Assembly: GCF_002929335.1 (NCBI RefSeq)
Contig: NZ_PJIL01000005.1
Span: forward strand, 124,001 to 188,000
Direction of reading: 5' to 3'
Length of the DNA: 64,000 nt
Source: Arthrobacter sp. Y81
GTDB lineage: Bacteria; Actinomycetota; Actinomycetes; Actinomycetales; Micrococcaceae
Under the pieces are notes generated by a model. That model ran no database searches. It saw only the letters and a program-made list of their open reading frames with translations, and was not told the DNA's origin. Each line of letters begins with the position of its first letter. Positions within the stretch are counted from its first letter, which is position 1. Shown piece after piece: positions 7,150-14,868 of the stretch. The translations under genes and the position numbers were made by a program.

Positions 7150-8940
7150 TCAGCGCGCGTGGTGGGTGGGCTGGAGTTCGTAGACCGGCGTCGGCAGCCC
7201 CTCCATCCGGGCCTTCAGCTGAAGCGCCAGGTAGTTGGAGTAGTGGCGGCTCTGGTGCAGGTTGCCGCCATGAATCCAGAGACTCCCAACATTGGTGGGC
7301 TTCCACATGTTGCGCAGTTCGCCCTCCCACGGGCCCGGGTCCTTGGGCGTGTCCGAACCGTACCCCCAGCACTTGCCGACGGCGTCCGCCACCTCGGGCG
7401 AGACCAGGTCGGCCAGCCACCCGTTCATGGAACCGTAGCCGGTGGCATAGATGATGACGTCGGCTTCAAGCTCCGCCCCGCTGTCCATGACTACGGCATT
7501 GCCGGTGATCTTGCTGACCTGGCCGTTCGCGAGCTTGACCCGTCCGTCGATGATCAGCTGGGAGGCACCGACGTCGATGTAATAGCCGGAGCCGCGCCGC
7601 AGGTATTTGAGGAACAGGCCGGAACCGTCGACTCCGAAGTCCAGGTCGAAGCCGGCGGCCTCAAGCTGGGAGTAGAACCCGGCGTCGCGCTTGGCCATCT
7701 CCTGGTAAACCGGGATCTGGGCTTCCGGCAGGATCCGATACGGCAGGGACGCGAACAGGAGGTCGGCCTTCTCCGTGGTGACGCCGTTGGCGAGCGCCTT
7801 CTCCGAGTACAGGTCACCGAGTGCGAGATCCATCAGCGACTCGCTCCGGGCAATGTGCGTGGAGGACCGCTGCACCATGGTGACGTCCGCGCCGTGTTCC
7901 CAGAGATCGGCGCAGATATCGTGCGCGGAGTTGTTGGAGCCGATCACCACGGCCTTCTTGCCCGTCCAGTCTCCACCGCCCGGGTGCTTGGACGAGTGGT
8001 ACTGCTGCCCCAGGAAGGACTCGGCGCCGTCGAACGCTGGAACGTTCGGGTAACCCGAGACGCCCAAGGCGAAGACAAGCTGTTTGGGCCGCAAGGTGAC
8101 CGGTTCGCCGTCGCGCACTACCTCAACGATCCATTCCTGGGACGCTTCATCAAAGCGGGCGTTGGTGCATTCGGTCCTGGACCAGTAGTTGAGCTCCATG
8201 ATCCGGGTGTAGTGCTCCAGCCAGTCGCCGATCTTGTCCTTGGCGGCAAAGACCGGCCAGTCGTCCGGGAACTTCATGTACGGCAGGTGGTCGTACCAGA
8301 CGGGGTCGTGCAGGTGGAGGGACTTGTAGCGGTTCCGCCACGAATCGCCGGGCTTCTCGTTCTTCTCCACGATGATGGTGGGCACGCCGAGCCTGCGGAG
8401 CCGCGCACCAAGTCCGATCCCGCCCTGTCCGCCGCCGATGATCACGGTGTACGGCTGGTCCTCATAGCCGAGCTTTGCCGCTTCCTCCTCCTTGAGTTCC
8501 AGCCAGGACTTGCGGCCCTTGCTGATCTGGTGCGCCACGCCCTTCTCCCGGTTGGGGCCCTTCTTTTCCTCGAATCCTTTGAGCTCCTGCATGGTGGTGA
8601 GCAGGGTCCAGCATTTGCCGCTGCGTAGCCGCAGGTGGGCATAGCCCCGCGCCTGGGCGGTTTCGAAATTCACCCACGCCTCGGTGTTCGCGGCGTCCCC
8701 GGTGGCATCCTCGGCCAGTTTCCAGTTGCCGGGCTGGACGTCGCCGAGCGTGGTGTCCAGCATGCGCTGGATTTCCGCTTTGCCCTCCAGTGTTTTGAGG
8801 TTCCAGGTGAAGGATACGAAGTCGCGCCAGTACGAATCGTCCTCGAACAGTTGCAGTGCGGCATCGGTGTTGGTGCTGCGCAGCGCCTCATCGAACTGCG
8901 CCAGCCAGGCCTCCACAATGCGGTTTGGTGTCTCAGGCAT
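7150..8940 (-). CDS. FAD/NADPH-dependent monooxygenase with N-terminal SnoaL-like domain
   Basis: 596 residues from an ATG preceded by AAAGAGGAATC. Residues 1-150 look like a SnoaL/NTF2-like domain. From about 165 a flavoprotein monooxygenase follows: FAD-binding GGGQGGIGLGARL, the FMO/Baeyer-Villiger-type motif FLGQQYHSSKHPGG, the NADPH site VIGSNNSAHD, and the late IIYATGYGS motif. It is expected to oxygenate a ketone or heteroatom with NADPH and O2. It is transcribed toward the dehydrogenase and divergently from the GAF regulator, which probably controls it. The N-terminal fusion occurs in many actinobacterial homologues, so it does not look like a recent joining. Confidence 0.85.
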   Translation of the reverse strand: MPETPNRIVEAWLAQFDEALRSTNTDAALQLFEDDSYWRDFVSFTWNLKTLEGKAEIQRMLDTTLGDVQPGNWKLAEDATGDAANTEAWVNFETAQARGYAHLRLRSGKCWTLLTTMQELKGFEEKKGPNREKGVAHQISKGRKSWLELKEEEAAKLGYEDQPYTVIIGGGQGGIGLGARLRRLGVPTIIVEKNEKPGDSWRNRYKSLHLHDPVWYDHLPYMKFPDDWPVFAAKDKIGDWLEHYTRIMELNYWSRTECTNARFDEASQEWIVEVVRDGEPVTLRPKQLVFALGVSGYPNVPAFDGAESFLGQQYHSSKHPGGGDWTGKKAVVIGSNNSAHDICADLWEHGADVTMVQRSSTHIARSESLMDLALGDLYSEKALANGVTTEKADLLFASLPYRILPEAQIPVYQEMAKRDAGFYSQLEAAGFDLDFGVDGSGLFLKYLRRGSGYYIDVGASQLIIDGRVKLANGQVSKITGNAVVMDSGAELEADVIIYATGYGSMNGWLADLVSPEVADAVGKCWGYGSDTPKDPGPWEGELRNMWKPTNVGSLWIHGGNLHQSRHYSNYLALQLKARMEGLPTPVYELQPTHHAR

Positions 8941-9153
8941 GATTCCTCTTTCCGTTGCTTTCAGTGAGCCACTCCCGGTCCGCCTCGCCATGACCGCCCC
9001 GTGACCCGCATCACAAGTAAAAGACGCCGAGGGTTACAATCGAGTGACATGGCCCTCTCCCCCGTTCCTTCGAGCTGTCTGCCGTGGGAACTGCTGGAGA
9101 GTGGCCTCCGGTTTTTGGCCGGATCGATTCGATGACGAGTTGGGAGATTGCGG

Positions 9154-10461
9154 ATGCGGACGGGCACCGGCGCGGCCACCTATCTTCCTGACCTGAGGTT
9201 TACCGCGCCGGCGGAGTACGCACGTACGCTGCGGAAGGCCCATGAAGCCACGATTTCGGGCAATCCTGATCCGTTCCTTTCGCCGGGCATCATCAAGTCC
9301 TGGCAGCGATCGCTGGCACTGGGGATCGACCCGGATCAACACCGCCCCGTTCACCGGCACGACGTGTCCGAGGCGCGCTCGCTCAGCGCCGGGCACCGAC
9401 TGGCCTACGTGATGCCGGCCTTGTCGCAGCTGCTGGCCGACGAGTCCGCCGCGGGCCGCCATCTGCTGATCGTCACGGATCAGCAGGGCGAGGTGCTGTG
9501 GCGGGTTGGCAGCCGGCAGGCGCTGCGGCTGGCCGATTCCCTGGAGTTCGTTGAGGGAGCCGACTGGTCCGAATCCGGTGTCGGGACCAACGCCATCGGC
9601 GAGGCCTTGGTGACCGGCGCACCGGCGCAGTTATTCAGCGCCGAACACCTGGTGCGCACCCATCACGACTGGGCCTGCACGGCAGCGCCGATTCGCGATC
9701 CGTTCACGGGCGAAGTCGTGGGAGTGCTCGATGTGTCCGGGCCCTTTGAATCGGTGACGCCGGACAGCCTCCGCATGGTGCGCTGCGGTGTTCGGCTGGC
9801 GGAGGAGCTGCTGAAGACGGCCGGCGCCCCGGCCGCCGGCCACCTCCTGCGGCAGCCGGCGAGCGCGGTGCGCTCAACGCTGATGCTGAAGTTGCTGGGT
9901 GACACTCCCAGCGCCGAGGTCGACGGCGGTGCCCGGCTTCCGCTGACTCTTCGCCGCGCGGAAATCCTGGCACTGCTGGCATCCCGGACCCAGGGGTGGA
10001 GCGCCGACGAACTGGCGTATCGGCTTCACGGCGAGGACGGTGCCGCAACAGCCATCAGGACAGAGATGCATCGAATCCGCGGCGTCCTGGGCAACGTGGT
10101 GGAACCCAACCCCTATCGTTTCTCTTCGGCCATCCGCGTCGTTACGGACGCGTCTGTCGTTGCCGGCCACTTGCGCGAGGGCCGGGTGCTGGACGCCCTG
10201 GCCGTTTACCCTGCAAAGCTGCTGAACCGTTCGGTCAACCTGTCTGTTGAACTGATGCGGGACGAGCTCAACGAGGCGGTGGGCGCGTCAGTCCGCGCAA
10301 GCGGGAATGCCCAACTCATGATGCGGTGGTGCGCGAGCGACATGGGTGCAACAGATACCGAAGCAGCTTCGGCAATGGCCAGCCTGGTAGGGCCTAGCGA
10401 TCCGCGCTATCAGTTGGTTCGGGCGCAGATGGAGCGGGTGGACCGGGAGCTGCAGGCGTAG
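9154..10461 (+). CDS. AcoR-like GAF-domain transcriptional regulator
   Basis: 435 residues from ATG 9154, with GGGAG seven bases upstream; a TTG two codons earlier is too close to that site. A GAF domain covers about residues 65-215 with the family segment ESGVGTNAIGEAL. No sigma-54 AAA domain is present, as is usual in actinobacterial AcoR homologues. The C-terminal half (about 255-340) carries a winged-helix-like segment, LTLRRAEILALLASRTQGWS. It is divergent from the monooxygenase across a 213-base promoter region and is the likely activator of the monooxygenase, dehydrogenase and perhaps OYE genes. The effector is probably a ketone or diol (inference). Confidence 0.82.
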   Translation: MRTGTGAATYLPDLRFTAPAEYARTLRKAHEATISGNPDPFLSPGIIKSWQRSLALGIDPDQHRPVHRHDVSEARSLSAGHRLAYVMPALSQLLADESAAGRHLLIVTDQQGEVLWRVGSRQALRLADSLEFVEGADWSESGVGTNAIGEALVTGAPAQLFSAEHLVRTHHDWACTAAPIRDPFTGEVVGVLDVSGPFESVTPDSLRMVRCGVRLAEELLKTAGAPAAGHLLRQPASAVRSTLMLKLLGDTPSAEVDGGARLPLTLRRAEILALLASRTQGWSADELAYRLHGEDGAATAIRTEMHRIRGVLGNVVEPNPYRFSSAIRVVTDASVVAGHLREGRVLDALAVYPAKLLNRSVNLSVELMRDELNEAVGASVRASGNAQLMMRWCASDMGATDTEAASAMASLVGPSDPRYQLVRAQMERVDRELQA

Positions 10462-10466
10462 CTGCC

Positions 10467-10549
10467 GGTCGCGCCGATGGTCGCGCCGGAAGTGCGACTC
10501 CCTACGGAACCGTGCGGAGCCCGCGACGCTCTTACGGAGCCTGCGGCGC
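10467..10549. repeat. Short direct repeats at a convergent gene junction
   Basis: GGTCGCGCC occurs at 10467-10475 and 10479-10487. A 16-base unit beginning GCGGAGCC at 10514-10529 recurs with three changes at 10534-10549, inside the last codons of the minus-strand PKD gene. There is no clear stem with a T-tract, so terminator function is uncertain. Confidence 0.5.
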
Positions 10550-11467
10550 GACGCCCGGACAGCCTTGGCCCTGCGGATTCCTGATGCAGTCGTCGGCGTA
10601 GTTTCGGGTGACGGAACGCCAGACGCTGATCGTTTGAGGCAGCGAATTGAACTGCCCCTGTCCCGGGATGGGCAGCGGTGGGCCGTTGTTGACGGAGTAG
10701 GTCCCCTGGAAATGGGTTGTGAGCACCACCTGGAAATCGCCGGTCTGGGTGTAGACGTGGCTGGTGCGCGTTTTCTCACCCCACCGGCCCTGCGGAAGAG
10801 GGCCGCCCGCCGAGGGCTGCGGCCCCAGCGTGGTTCCGTCTCCGTAGTTCCATGTGTATTGAACCGGTGTCGCAACGACATGCACTTTCTGGGCGAGGAT
10901 CGTGATGTCGAACTGCTGCTCGGCAGAGTCAGCATAGAAATTTGTTTCGGCTCCACGCAGAGTGTGCGGACTCGGCTGAGCGGTCACAGTTCCTGCGGCA
11001 ACGGGGAGTTTCTGAAACTCGCTCTGGATTAAGGCTGCGATGCGAGGAAGCAGGTCCTCAGGCTTGGGGTCGAAGAGGCAGGTCGGTCCGGAATGGAAGG
11101 TCCACACCGGGTTAGGGATGCCCTTGGGCGCTTTTAGCCAAACAACAGGAATTCCGTCTTTCCCGTCGGGGCCATTCTTGCACTCCAACTGTCGCGCCAA
11201 ACAAGGCGTGTCAAAGTCGCCCCCGCCTAAATGACATTGAAGTTCGTACTTGTACTGGTTGGGGTCTGTGTTGGGGGCACCGGGCTCCCGTGGGACCACC
11301 TTGCCTGTTGATGGATCGACGGTCCATTTGTCAGCGCCGACAGCAATGCCCTGATCCTCGTAACCGATACCAATGGGCGGGTCATCTGCGAGCGCCGCGA
11401 CCGAGGTGCCCACATTGGAGACCACAATAATCGCAACGGTGACCAAGAATTTGGCGACCCAACGCAT
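10532..11467 (-). CDS. Exported PKD-domain protein of unknown function
   Basis: 311 residues with an N-terminal signal peptide (hydrophobic FLVTVAIIVVSNVGTSVAA, likely cleavage after AALA). Residues about 210-290 look like a PKD/beta-sandwich unit: YTWNYGDGTTLG followed by TSHVYTQTGDFQVVLTT. Several Cys residues (QCHLGGGDFDTPC, DDCIRNPQGQGC) could form disulfides outside the cell. It begins three bases after the stop of the lipoprotein gene, so the two are one operon. PKD proteins paired with this lipoprotein type recur in Arthrobacter, but I know of no assigned function. Surface adhesion or envelope binding is a guess. Confidence 0.75.
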   Translation of the reverse strand: MRWVAKFLVTVAIIVVSNVGTSVAALADDPPIGIGYEDQGIAVGADKWTVDPSTGKVVPREPGAPNTDPNQYKYELQCHLGGGDFDTPCLARQLECKNGPDGKDGIPVVWLKAPKGIPNPVWTFHSGPTCLFDPKPEDLLPRIAALIQSEFQKLPVAAGTVTAQPSPHTLRGAETNFYADSAEQQFDITILAQKVHVVATPVQYTWNYGDGTTLGPQPSAGGPLPQGRWGEKTRTSHVYTQTGDFQVVLTTHFQGTYSVNNGPPLPIPGQGQFNSLPQTISVWRSVTRNYADDCIRNPQGQGCPGVAPQAP

Positions 11468-11470
11468 GGT

Positions 11471-12124
11471 CTACCGAATCAACCCGAGGTCGGTAAAGAT
11501 CCAGCCGTTTGTGCCATAGGTAGCTGTCGCTTGGCTTGCTGTATTTGTGGGTTTTGTCGGTTCCTGGTAAAGACTGCCATCCGCCTTACGGATCCCGATC
11601 TGCTGCTGCAACACCTGAATTGTCGCCTGGGAAGCTGTTCCTGACGAGAGCTGAACCGTCACTGAGGGAGTTTCAATTGTTCCACCCTCAATCCATTTTC
11701 CGTCTCGCCATGCGCTCTCCACCCCCTTGCTGAGGCCCGCGCAGAAAACACATTCCGGACCGCTCATCGCTTTGAAATAGGACGTATCGCCGGTTTCATA
11801 GGCATAGCTAAGCGTTGAGTACCAATACTTCGCGAAAGCCTCCAGCCCCTCCTTCGTCTCCGCCTTCGCCGCCTCAGGCAGCACCGGGACCGGCACATTC
11901 TGGGCTTTGCCCTTGGCGTCTGCCGGTTTGTAGGCGGCGGACGGTGTAGGCGTGGGACTCGAGGTGGCTGAGGCCGACGCGGACTCTGAAGCCGACGGGG
12001 ACGTCGGGTCGTTGCCCGGTGGATTACCACCGTCATTGCACGCTGTCAGGACGAGAGCTGTAGCAGCAAGAACTGCAGCCGCGGAATAGCGCAATCGTGT
12101 GAAGGGCGAAGTGCGAGATGTCAT
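11471..12124 (-). CDS. DUF6318-type lipoprotein
   Basis: 217 residues. The signal peptide ends in a lipobox LVLTAC, giving an acylated cysteine and membrane anchoring outside the cell. A Ser/Thr/Pro-rich low-complexity stretch follows (about residues 40-65), then a folded domain with the segment YWYSTLSYAYETGDTSYF and a paired-cysteine PECVFCAGL motif. I recognise this as the DUF6318 family from the Micrococcaceae; its role is not established. A GGGGGAAT ribosome site supports the start. It is the first gene of a two-gene operon with the PKD protein. Confidence 0.78.
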   Translation of the reverse strand: MTSRTSPFTRLRYSAAAVLAATALVLTACNDGGNPPGNDPTSPSASESASASATSSPTPTPSAAYKPADAKGKAQNVPVPVLPEAAKAETKEGLEAFAKYWYSTLSYAYETGDTSYFKAMSGPECVFCAGLSKGVESAWRDGKWIEGGTIETPSVTVQLSSGTASQATIQVLQQQIGIRKADGSLYQEPTKPTNTASQATATYGTNGWIFTDLGLIR

Positions 12125-12434
12125 GGGCAGCTATTCCCCCAATAGTTTTCAAGACGTCCGAGCCGCCCGCCAATAAATCCGGACGATTATTAAAGGGTAA
12201 CCGAGGTCACACTTTGAGGCTCAAAGTTATCCACAGCCATTGCCTCCGTTTTTACCACTCGGCGCAGACGTTAGGAAGTCACTAATATCCCGGCCGGGAG
12301 CCAAAAGCCGGCGAACGCCCGTCCGCATCCGGCAATCCCTAACGCGTGGCGGAGAGCCCCACTCAATGGCCCCTCGCATCCGAATAAGTCGTACGGCACT
12401 GGCCTTTGGCCGCCACCGACGGAACAATGAGCTC
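12125..12434. other. Divergent intergenic region with palindrome and DnaA-box-like 9-mer
   Basis: 310 bases between the lipoprotein and the flavin-binding protein genes, presumably holding both promoters. At 12211-12227 a perfect inverted repeat ACTTTGAG-g-CTCAAAGT abuts TTATCCACA (12227-12235), the consensus DnaA box. I see no box cluster or AT-rich unwinding region, so this is not an origin. Confidence 0.5.
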
Positions 12435-12869
12435 ATGATGTTCACACATGCAGACAGTAAACCCATTCTGAACCTGGACGATGACCAGTCGTGGAAGCTC
12501 CTGGAGGGCACAAAACACGGCCGATTGGTAGTGACTGTGGCCGGTGAGCCGGATATCTTTCCGGTCAACTACGCCGTGAGCGGCCGGAAGCTCTACCTCC
12601 GAACCGCCCCCGGGAACAAGCTTGCGGAGCTGACGATTAATGCCAAGGTTCTCTTTGAGACGGACGGCATCATGTCCGACGAGGCCTGGTCCGTGGTACT
12701 TCGCGGAACTGCGCGGGTCCTTGACCAGTCCGCAGATATCGCGGCCGCGGAATCGCTCGGATTGAAGCCCTGGGTGCCCACGTTGAAGGACTTCTACGTG
12801 GAGATCGAACCGGTCTCGCTCAGCGGCCGGCACTTCCAGTTCGGCGAACATCCGGAGCGGGAAATCTAG
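12435..12869 (+). CDS. Pyridoxamine 5'-phosphate oxidase-like flavin-binding protein
   Basis: 144 residues, the size of the Pyridox_ox_2-like split-barrel proteins. The fold features are visible: GRLVVTVAGEPDIFPVNYAV near the N-terminus, LYLRTAPGNKLAEL, then VLFETDG and WSVVLRGTARVLD. These proteins bind FMN or F420 and often act on small oxidised molecules; no substrate can be deduced. Two adjacent ATG codons (12435 and 12438) are possible starts, and GGAA lies about ten bases upstream. It is monocistronic, 59 bases ahead of the vsr gene in the same direction. Confidence 0.8.
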   Translation: MMFTHADSKPILNLDDDQSWKLLEGTKHGRLVVTVAGEPDIFPVNYAVSGRKLYLRTAPGNKLAELTINAKVLFETDGIMSDEAWSVVLRGTARVLDQSADIAAAESLGLKPWVPTLKDFYVEIEPVSLSGRHFQFGEHPEREI

Positions 12870-12916
12870 AATCCCAGCAGGTCAGAGGCAGCCGGCCGCG
12901 CCGGATGTGGCCCGCC

Positions 12917-12922
12917 TAGACT
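12917..12922 (+). promoter_or_regulatory. Candidate -10 box for leaderless vsr mRNA
   Basis: TAGACT fits the TANNNT actinobacterial -10 pattern and ends six bases before the vsr ATG. No Shine-Dalgarno sequence is present, so transcription may begin at or next to the start codon. Confidence 0.4.
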
Positions 12923-12928
12923 TGAACT

Positions 12929-13348
12929 ATGGTTGACCGGCTGAGTCCAGAACAGCGCAGCTGGAACATGTCCAGGATCCGGGGCAAGAACACCAAGCCG
13001 GAATTGTTGGTTCGCAGCCTGTTGCATGCGAAAGGTTACCGCTATCGCCTGCATGGCAGCGCGCACGGCGGCAAACTCCCCGGCAACCCTGATCTGGTGT
13101 TCGCGGGACGGCACAAAGTCATCTTCGTCAACGGCTGCTTCTGGCATTTCCACGACTGCAGGGCGGGTCAGCACTCCCCCACTGCGAACGCAGAATTCTG
13201 GGAAGCCAAACGGACGCGCACAAGGAACCGCGACGCCGAGCAGCGCCAGCTGCTTGAGGACTCCGGTTGGGAGGTGCTCACCGTCTGGGAGTGCGAACTC
13301 AAGGACACTTCCGCTCTGGAACAGCAGCTGGAGCGATTCCTCGCGTGA
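12929..13348 (+). CDS. vsr: Very-short-patch-repair (Vsr) DNA mismatch endonuclease
   Basis: 139 residues. The N-terminal MSRIRGKNTKPELLVRSLLH, the catalytic PGNPDLVF with Asp55, and the zinc/active-site segment VIFVNGCFWHFHDC are all intact. Vsr nicks 5' of T:G mismatches produced by deamination of 5-methylcytosine and normally sits beside a Dcm-type methyltransferase. None is present here, so the gene is an orphan in this window. McrBC, a methylcytosine-dependent restriction system, lies 7 kb away. The start has no ribosome site but a good -10 box, suggesting leaderless expression. Confidence 0.93.
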   Translation: MVDRLSPEQRSWNMSRIRGKNTKPELLVRSLLHAKGYRYRLHGSAHGGKLPGNPDLVFAGRHKVIFVNGCFWHFHDCRAGQHSPTANAEFWEAKRTRTRNRDAEQRQLLEDSGWEVLTVWECELKDTSALEQQLERFLA

Positions 13349-13501
13349 GCCCGGTCACTAAGGAAATCCGTGAAGGGAAAACCTGCGCAGACCTTGATGC
13401 AATCTTTGGGCTATCCCCGGACATTTACTGAGGCAGGGCCAACAGGATGGATCCCGTTGCCCTCAGGACGAGGGCCGTAAATTCCTTCTGAAGAGGCTTC
13501 T

Positions 13502-14656
13502 TTGCAGTCAGTATTACCACCGGCCACGGCGTCGTCTTTGCCGGACGACTCGGATCCCCGTGAGGCAGCCTGGCAACTGCGGGTAGTCGTCCTCGTCCCC
13601 GCCTACAACGAGGCCAGCTCCATCGGTGCCACCCTTGATGGTCTGATGGTGCAGTCCCGCCCTGCGGACCGGATCGTGGTGATCCCCAACGGCTGCTCGG
13701 ATTCGACCGCATGGGCGGCCCGGAAGTACCCCGTCACGGTCATGGAACTGCCACGGCTTGAACACCGCAAGTCCGAGGCGTTGAACCGTGCCTGGAATGA
13801 ATATGCGTACGACGCCGACGTGGTGATCTGCCTTGACGCGGACACTGTGCTGCCGCCCAACGCACTGGCGGCCTGGGCCCAGGAATTCGCCGCGTCAGAG
13901 ACGCCTTCCGGAAGACCCTTGGGCGGGTCGTCGTCGAAATTCACCATGCAGGATCCCGGCATCCTCAGCAGGCTGCAGAAGGCAGAGTTCGCCACGTGGA
14001 CCGACGTCGCGCTCCGGCGCGGGCGGACCAGCGTGCTGGCAGGAACCGGCTGCGCCATCAACAACAGTGTCCTTCGGCGGGTCGCGGCCCGGGACGACCG
14101 CGAAGGCCCTTGGGTCTATACCTCCCAGGTTGAAGACTTCGAACTCACCTACCGCATCCGGGAACTCGGCTATACCTGCCAGGTCTCCCCGGATGTCCGC
14201 GCCTACACGGACTCGATGAAGTCGGTAAAGGCGCTGTGGGGCCAGCGGATGAAGTGGCAGGTAGGCACCGTGGAGGACCTGCTCGAACTGGGCGTCAACC
14301 GGCTGACCCTGCGCGACTGGGGCCAGCAGGCCATGGGCTTGCTGGGGGTGTTCCTCAAGCTCCTGTGGCTCGCCGTTATGGCGGCGTCCCTGGTGCTCGG
14401 GGTTTTCCGGTTTGTCCTCTTCTGGTGGCTGGTGCCGATCCTTTTCGTGGCTCTGGACATCAAGCGGGCACGGCGGATTCCGCACCGCGACTGGAAGGAC
14501 ATTGCCCTCGCGGCGTCCTTCTTCCCGCAGGAAATCTTCATGTGGCTCCGGTCCGGATGGTTTCTGGCCTCCTGGTGGGCCGTGCTTACAGGCAAAATCA
14601 CCCGGCGGCGGATTGACCGCTGGGAAGCGCAATACACAGCAGAGGAAATCAACTAA
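13502..14656 (+). CDS. Membrane glycosyltransferase family 2 (processive type)
   Basis: 384 residues from a TTG preceded by AAGAGG at five bases. The GT2 core runs over residues 25-260: LVPAYNEASSIGATLDGL, the UDP/metal-binding CLDADT (Asp112 and Asp114), the acceptor-side QVEDFELTYRIRELGY, and QRMKWQVGT in place of the QxxRW motif of processive synthases. Three membrane helices follow (about 275-375). This layout resembles N-acetylglucosaminyl or hyaluronan-type exopolysaccharide synthases. It is followed after two bases by the 53-residue LAYTG protein and faces a secreted GH26-like hydrolase, which suggests polysaccharide production with a trimming enzyme. The polymer is unknown. Confidence 0.85.
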   Translation: MQSVLPPATASSLPDDSDPREAAWQLRVVVLVPAYNEASSIGATLDGLMVQSRPADRIVVIPNGCSDSTAWAARKYPVTVMELPRLEHRKSEALNRAWNEYAYDADVVICLDADTVLPPNALAAWAQEFAASETPSGRPLGGSSSKFTMQDPGILSRLQKAEFATWTDVALRRGRTSVLAGTGCAINNSVLRRVAARDDREGPWVYTSQVEDFELTYRIRELGYTCQVSPDVRAYTDSMKSVKALWGQRMKWQVGTVEDLLELGVNRLTLRDWGQQAMGLLGVFLKLLWLAVMAASLVLGVFRFVLFWWLVPILFVALDIKRARRIPHRDWKDIALAASFFPQEIFMWLRSGWFLASWWAVLTGKITRRRIDRWEAQYTAEEIN

Positions 14657-14658
14657 AC

Positions 14659-14820
14659 ATGTACGGAATGAACGCTGCAATGCCCGCGACTGGTGCAGGC
14701 GCCACTTTGGCCTACACCGGGCTCAATATGGGCGCAGGCCTGCTCACCGCCCTCGGCATCATGCTGATCGGCGTAGCACTCCTGGCCCTGGCCCGCCCCA
14801 GCGGCCAGGTCCGTCCCTAA
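14659..14820 (+). CDS. 53-residue membrane protein with LAYTG sortase-like motif
   Basis: Starts two bases after the glycosyltransferase stop, so it is almost certainly co-translated. Seen: a short Ala/Gly/Thr-rich N-terminus, LAYTG at residues 17-21, a single hydrophobic helix (22-45), and a basic tail ending RPSGQVRP. This is the layout of a cell-wall sorting signal (LPXTG/LAXTG, helix, positive tail) without a signal peptide or passenger domain. It may be a small subunit of the synthase membrane complex, or a stand-alone anchoring peptide. Because of its size it is easily missed by gene callers. No homology can be asserted from sequence alone. Confidence 0.65.
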   Translation: MYGMNAAMPATGAGATLAYTGLNMGAGLLTALGIMLIGVALLALARPSGQVRP

Positions 14821-14868
14821 GCGGCTCGGCGTCCCCAGGGGGTCCCGCGCGCCGCCCTGCACCAGCCG

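Noticed and set aside
5960..7420. Extended 486-residue frame for the butanediol-type dehydrogenase
   Set aside because: The extra N-terminal part is low-complexity shadow sequence; the ATG at 7015 has a good ribosome site and gives the normal family start.
12227..12235. Perfect DnaA box as sign of a replication origin
   Set aside because: A single box without a cluster, dnaA/dnaN genes or an AT-rich region; one 9-mer match in 64 kb is not unusual.
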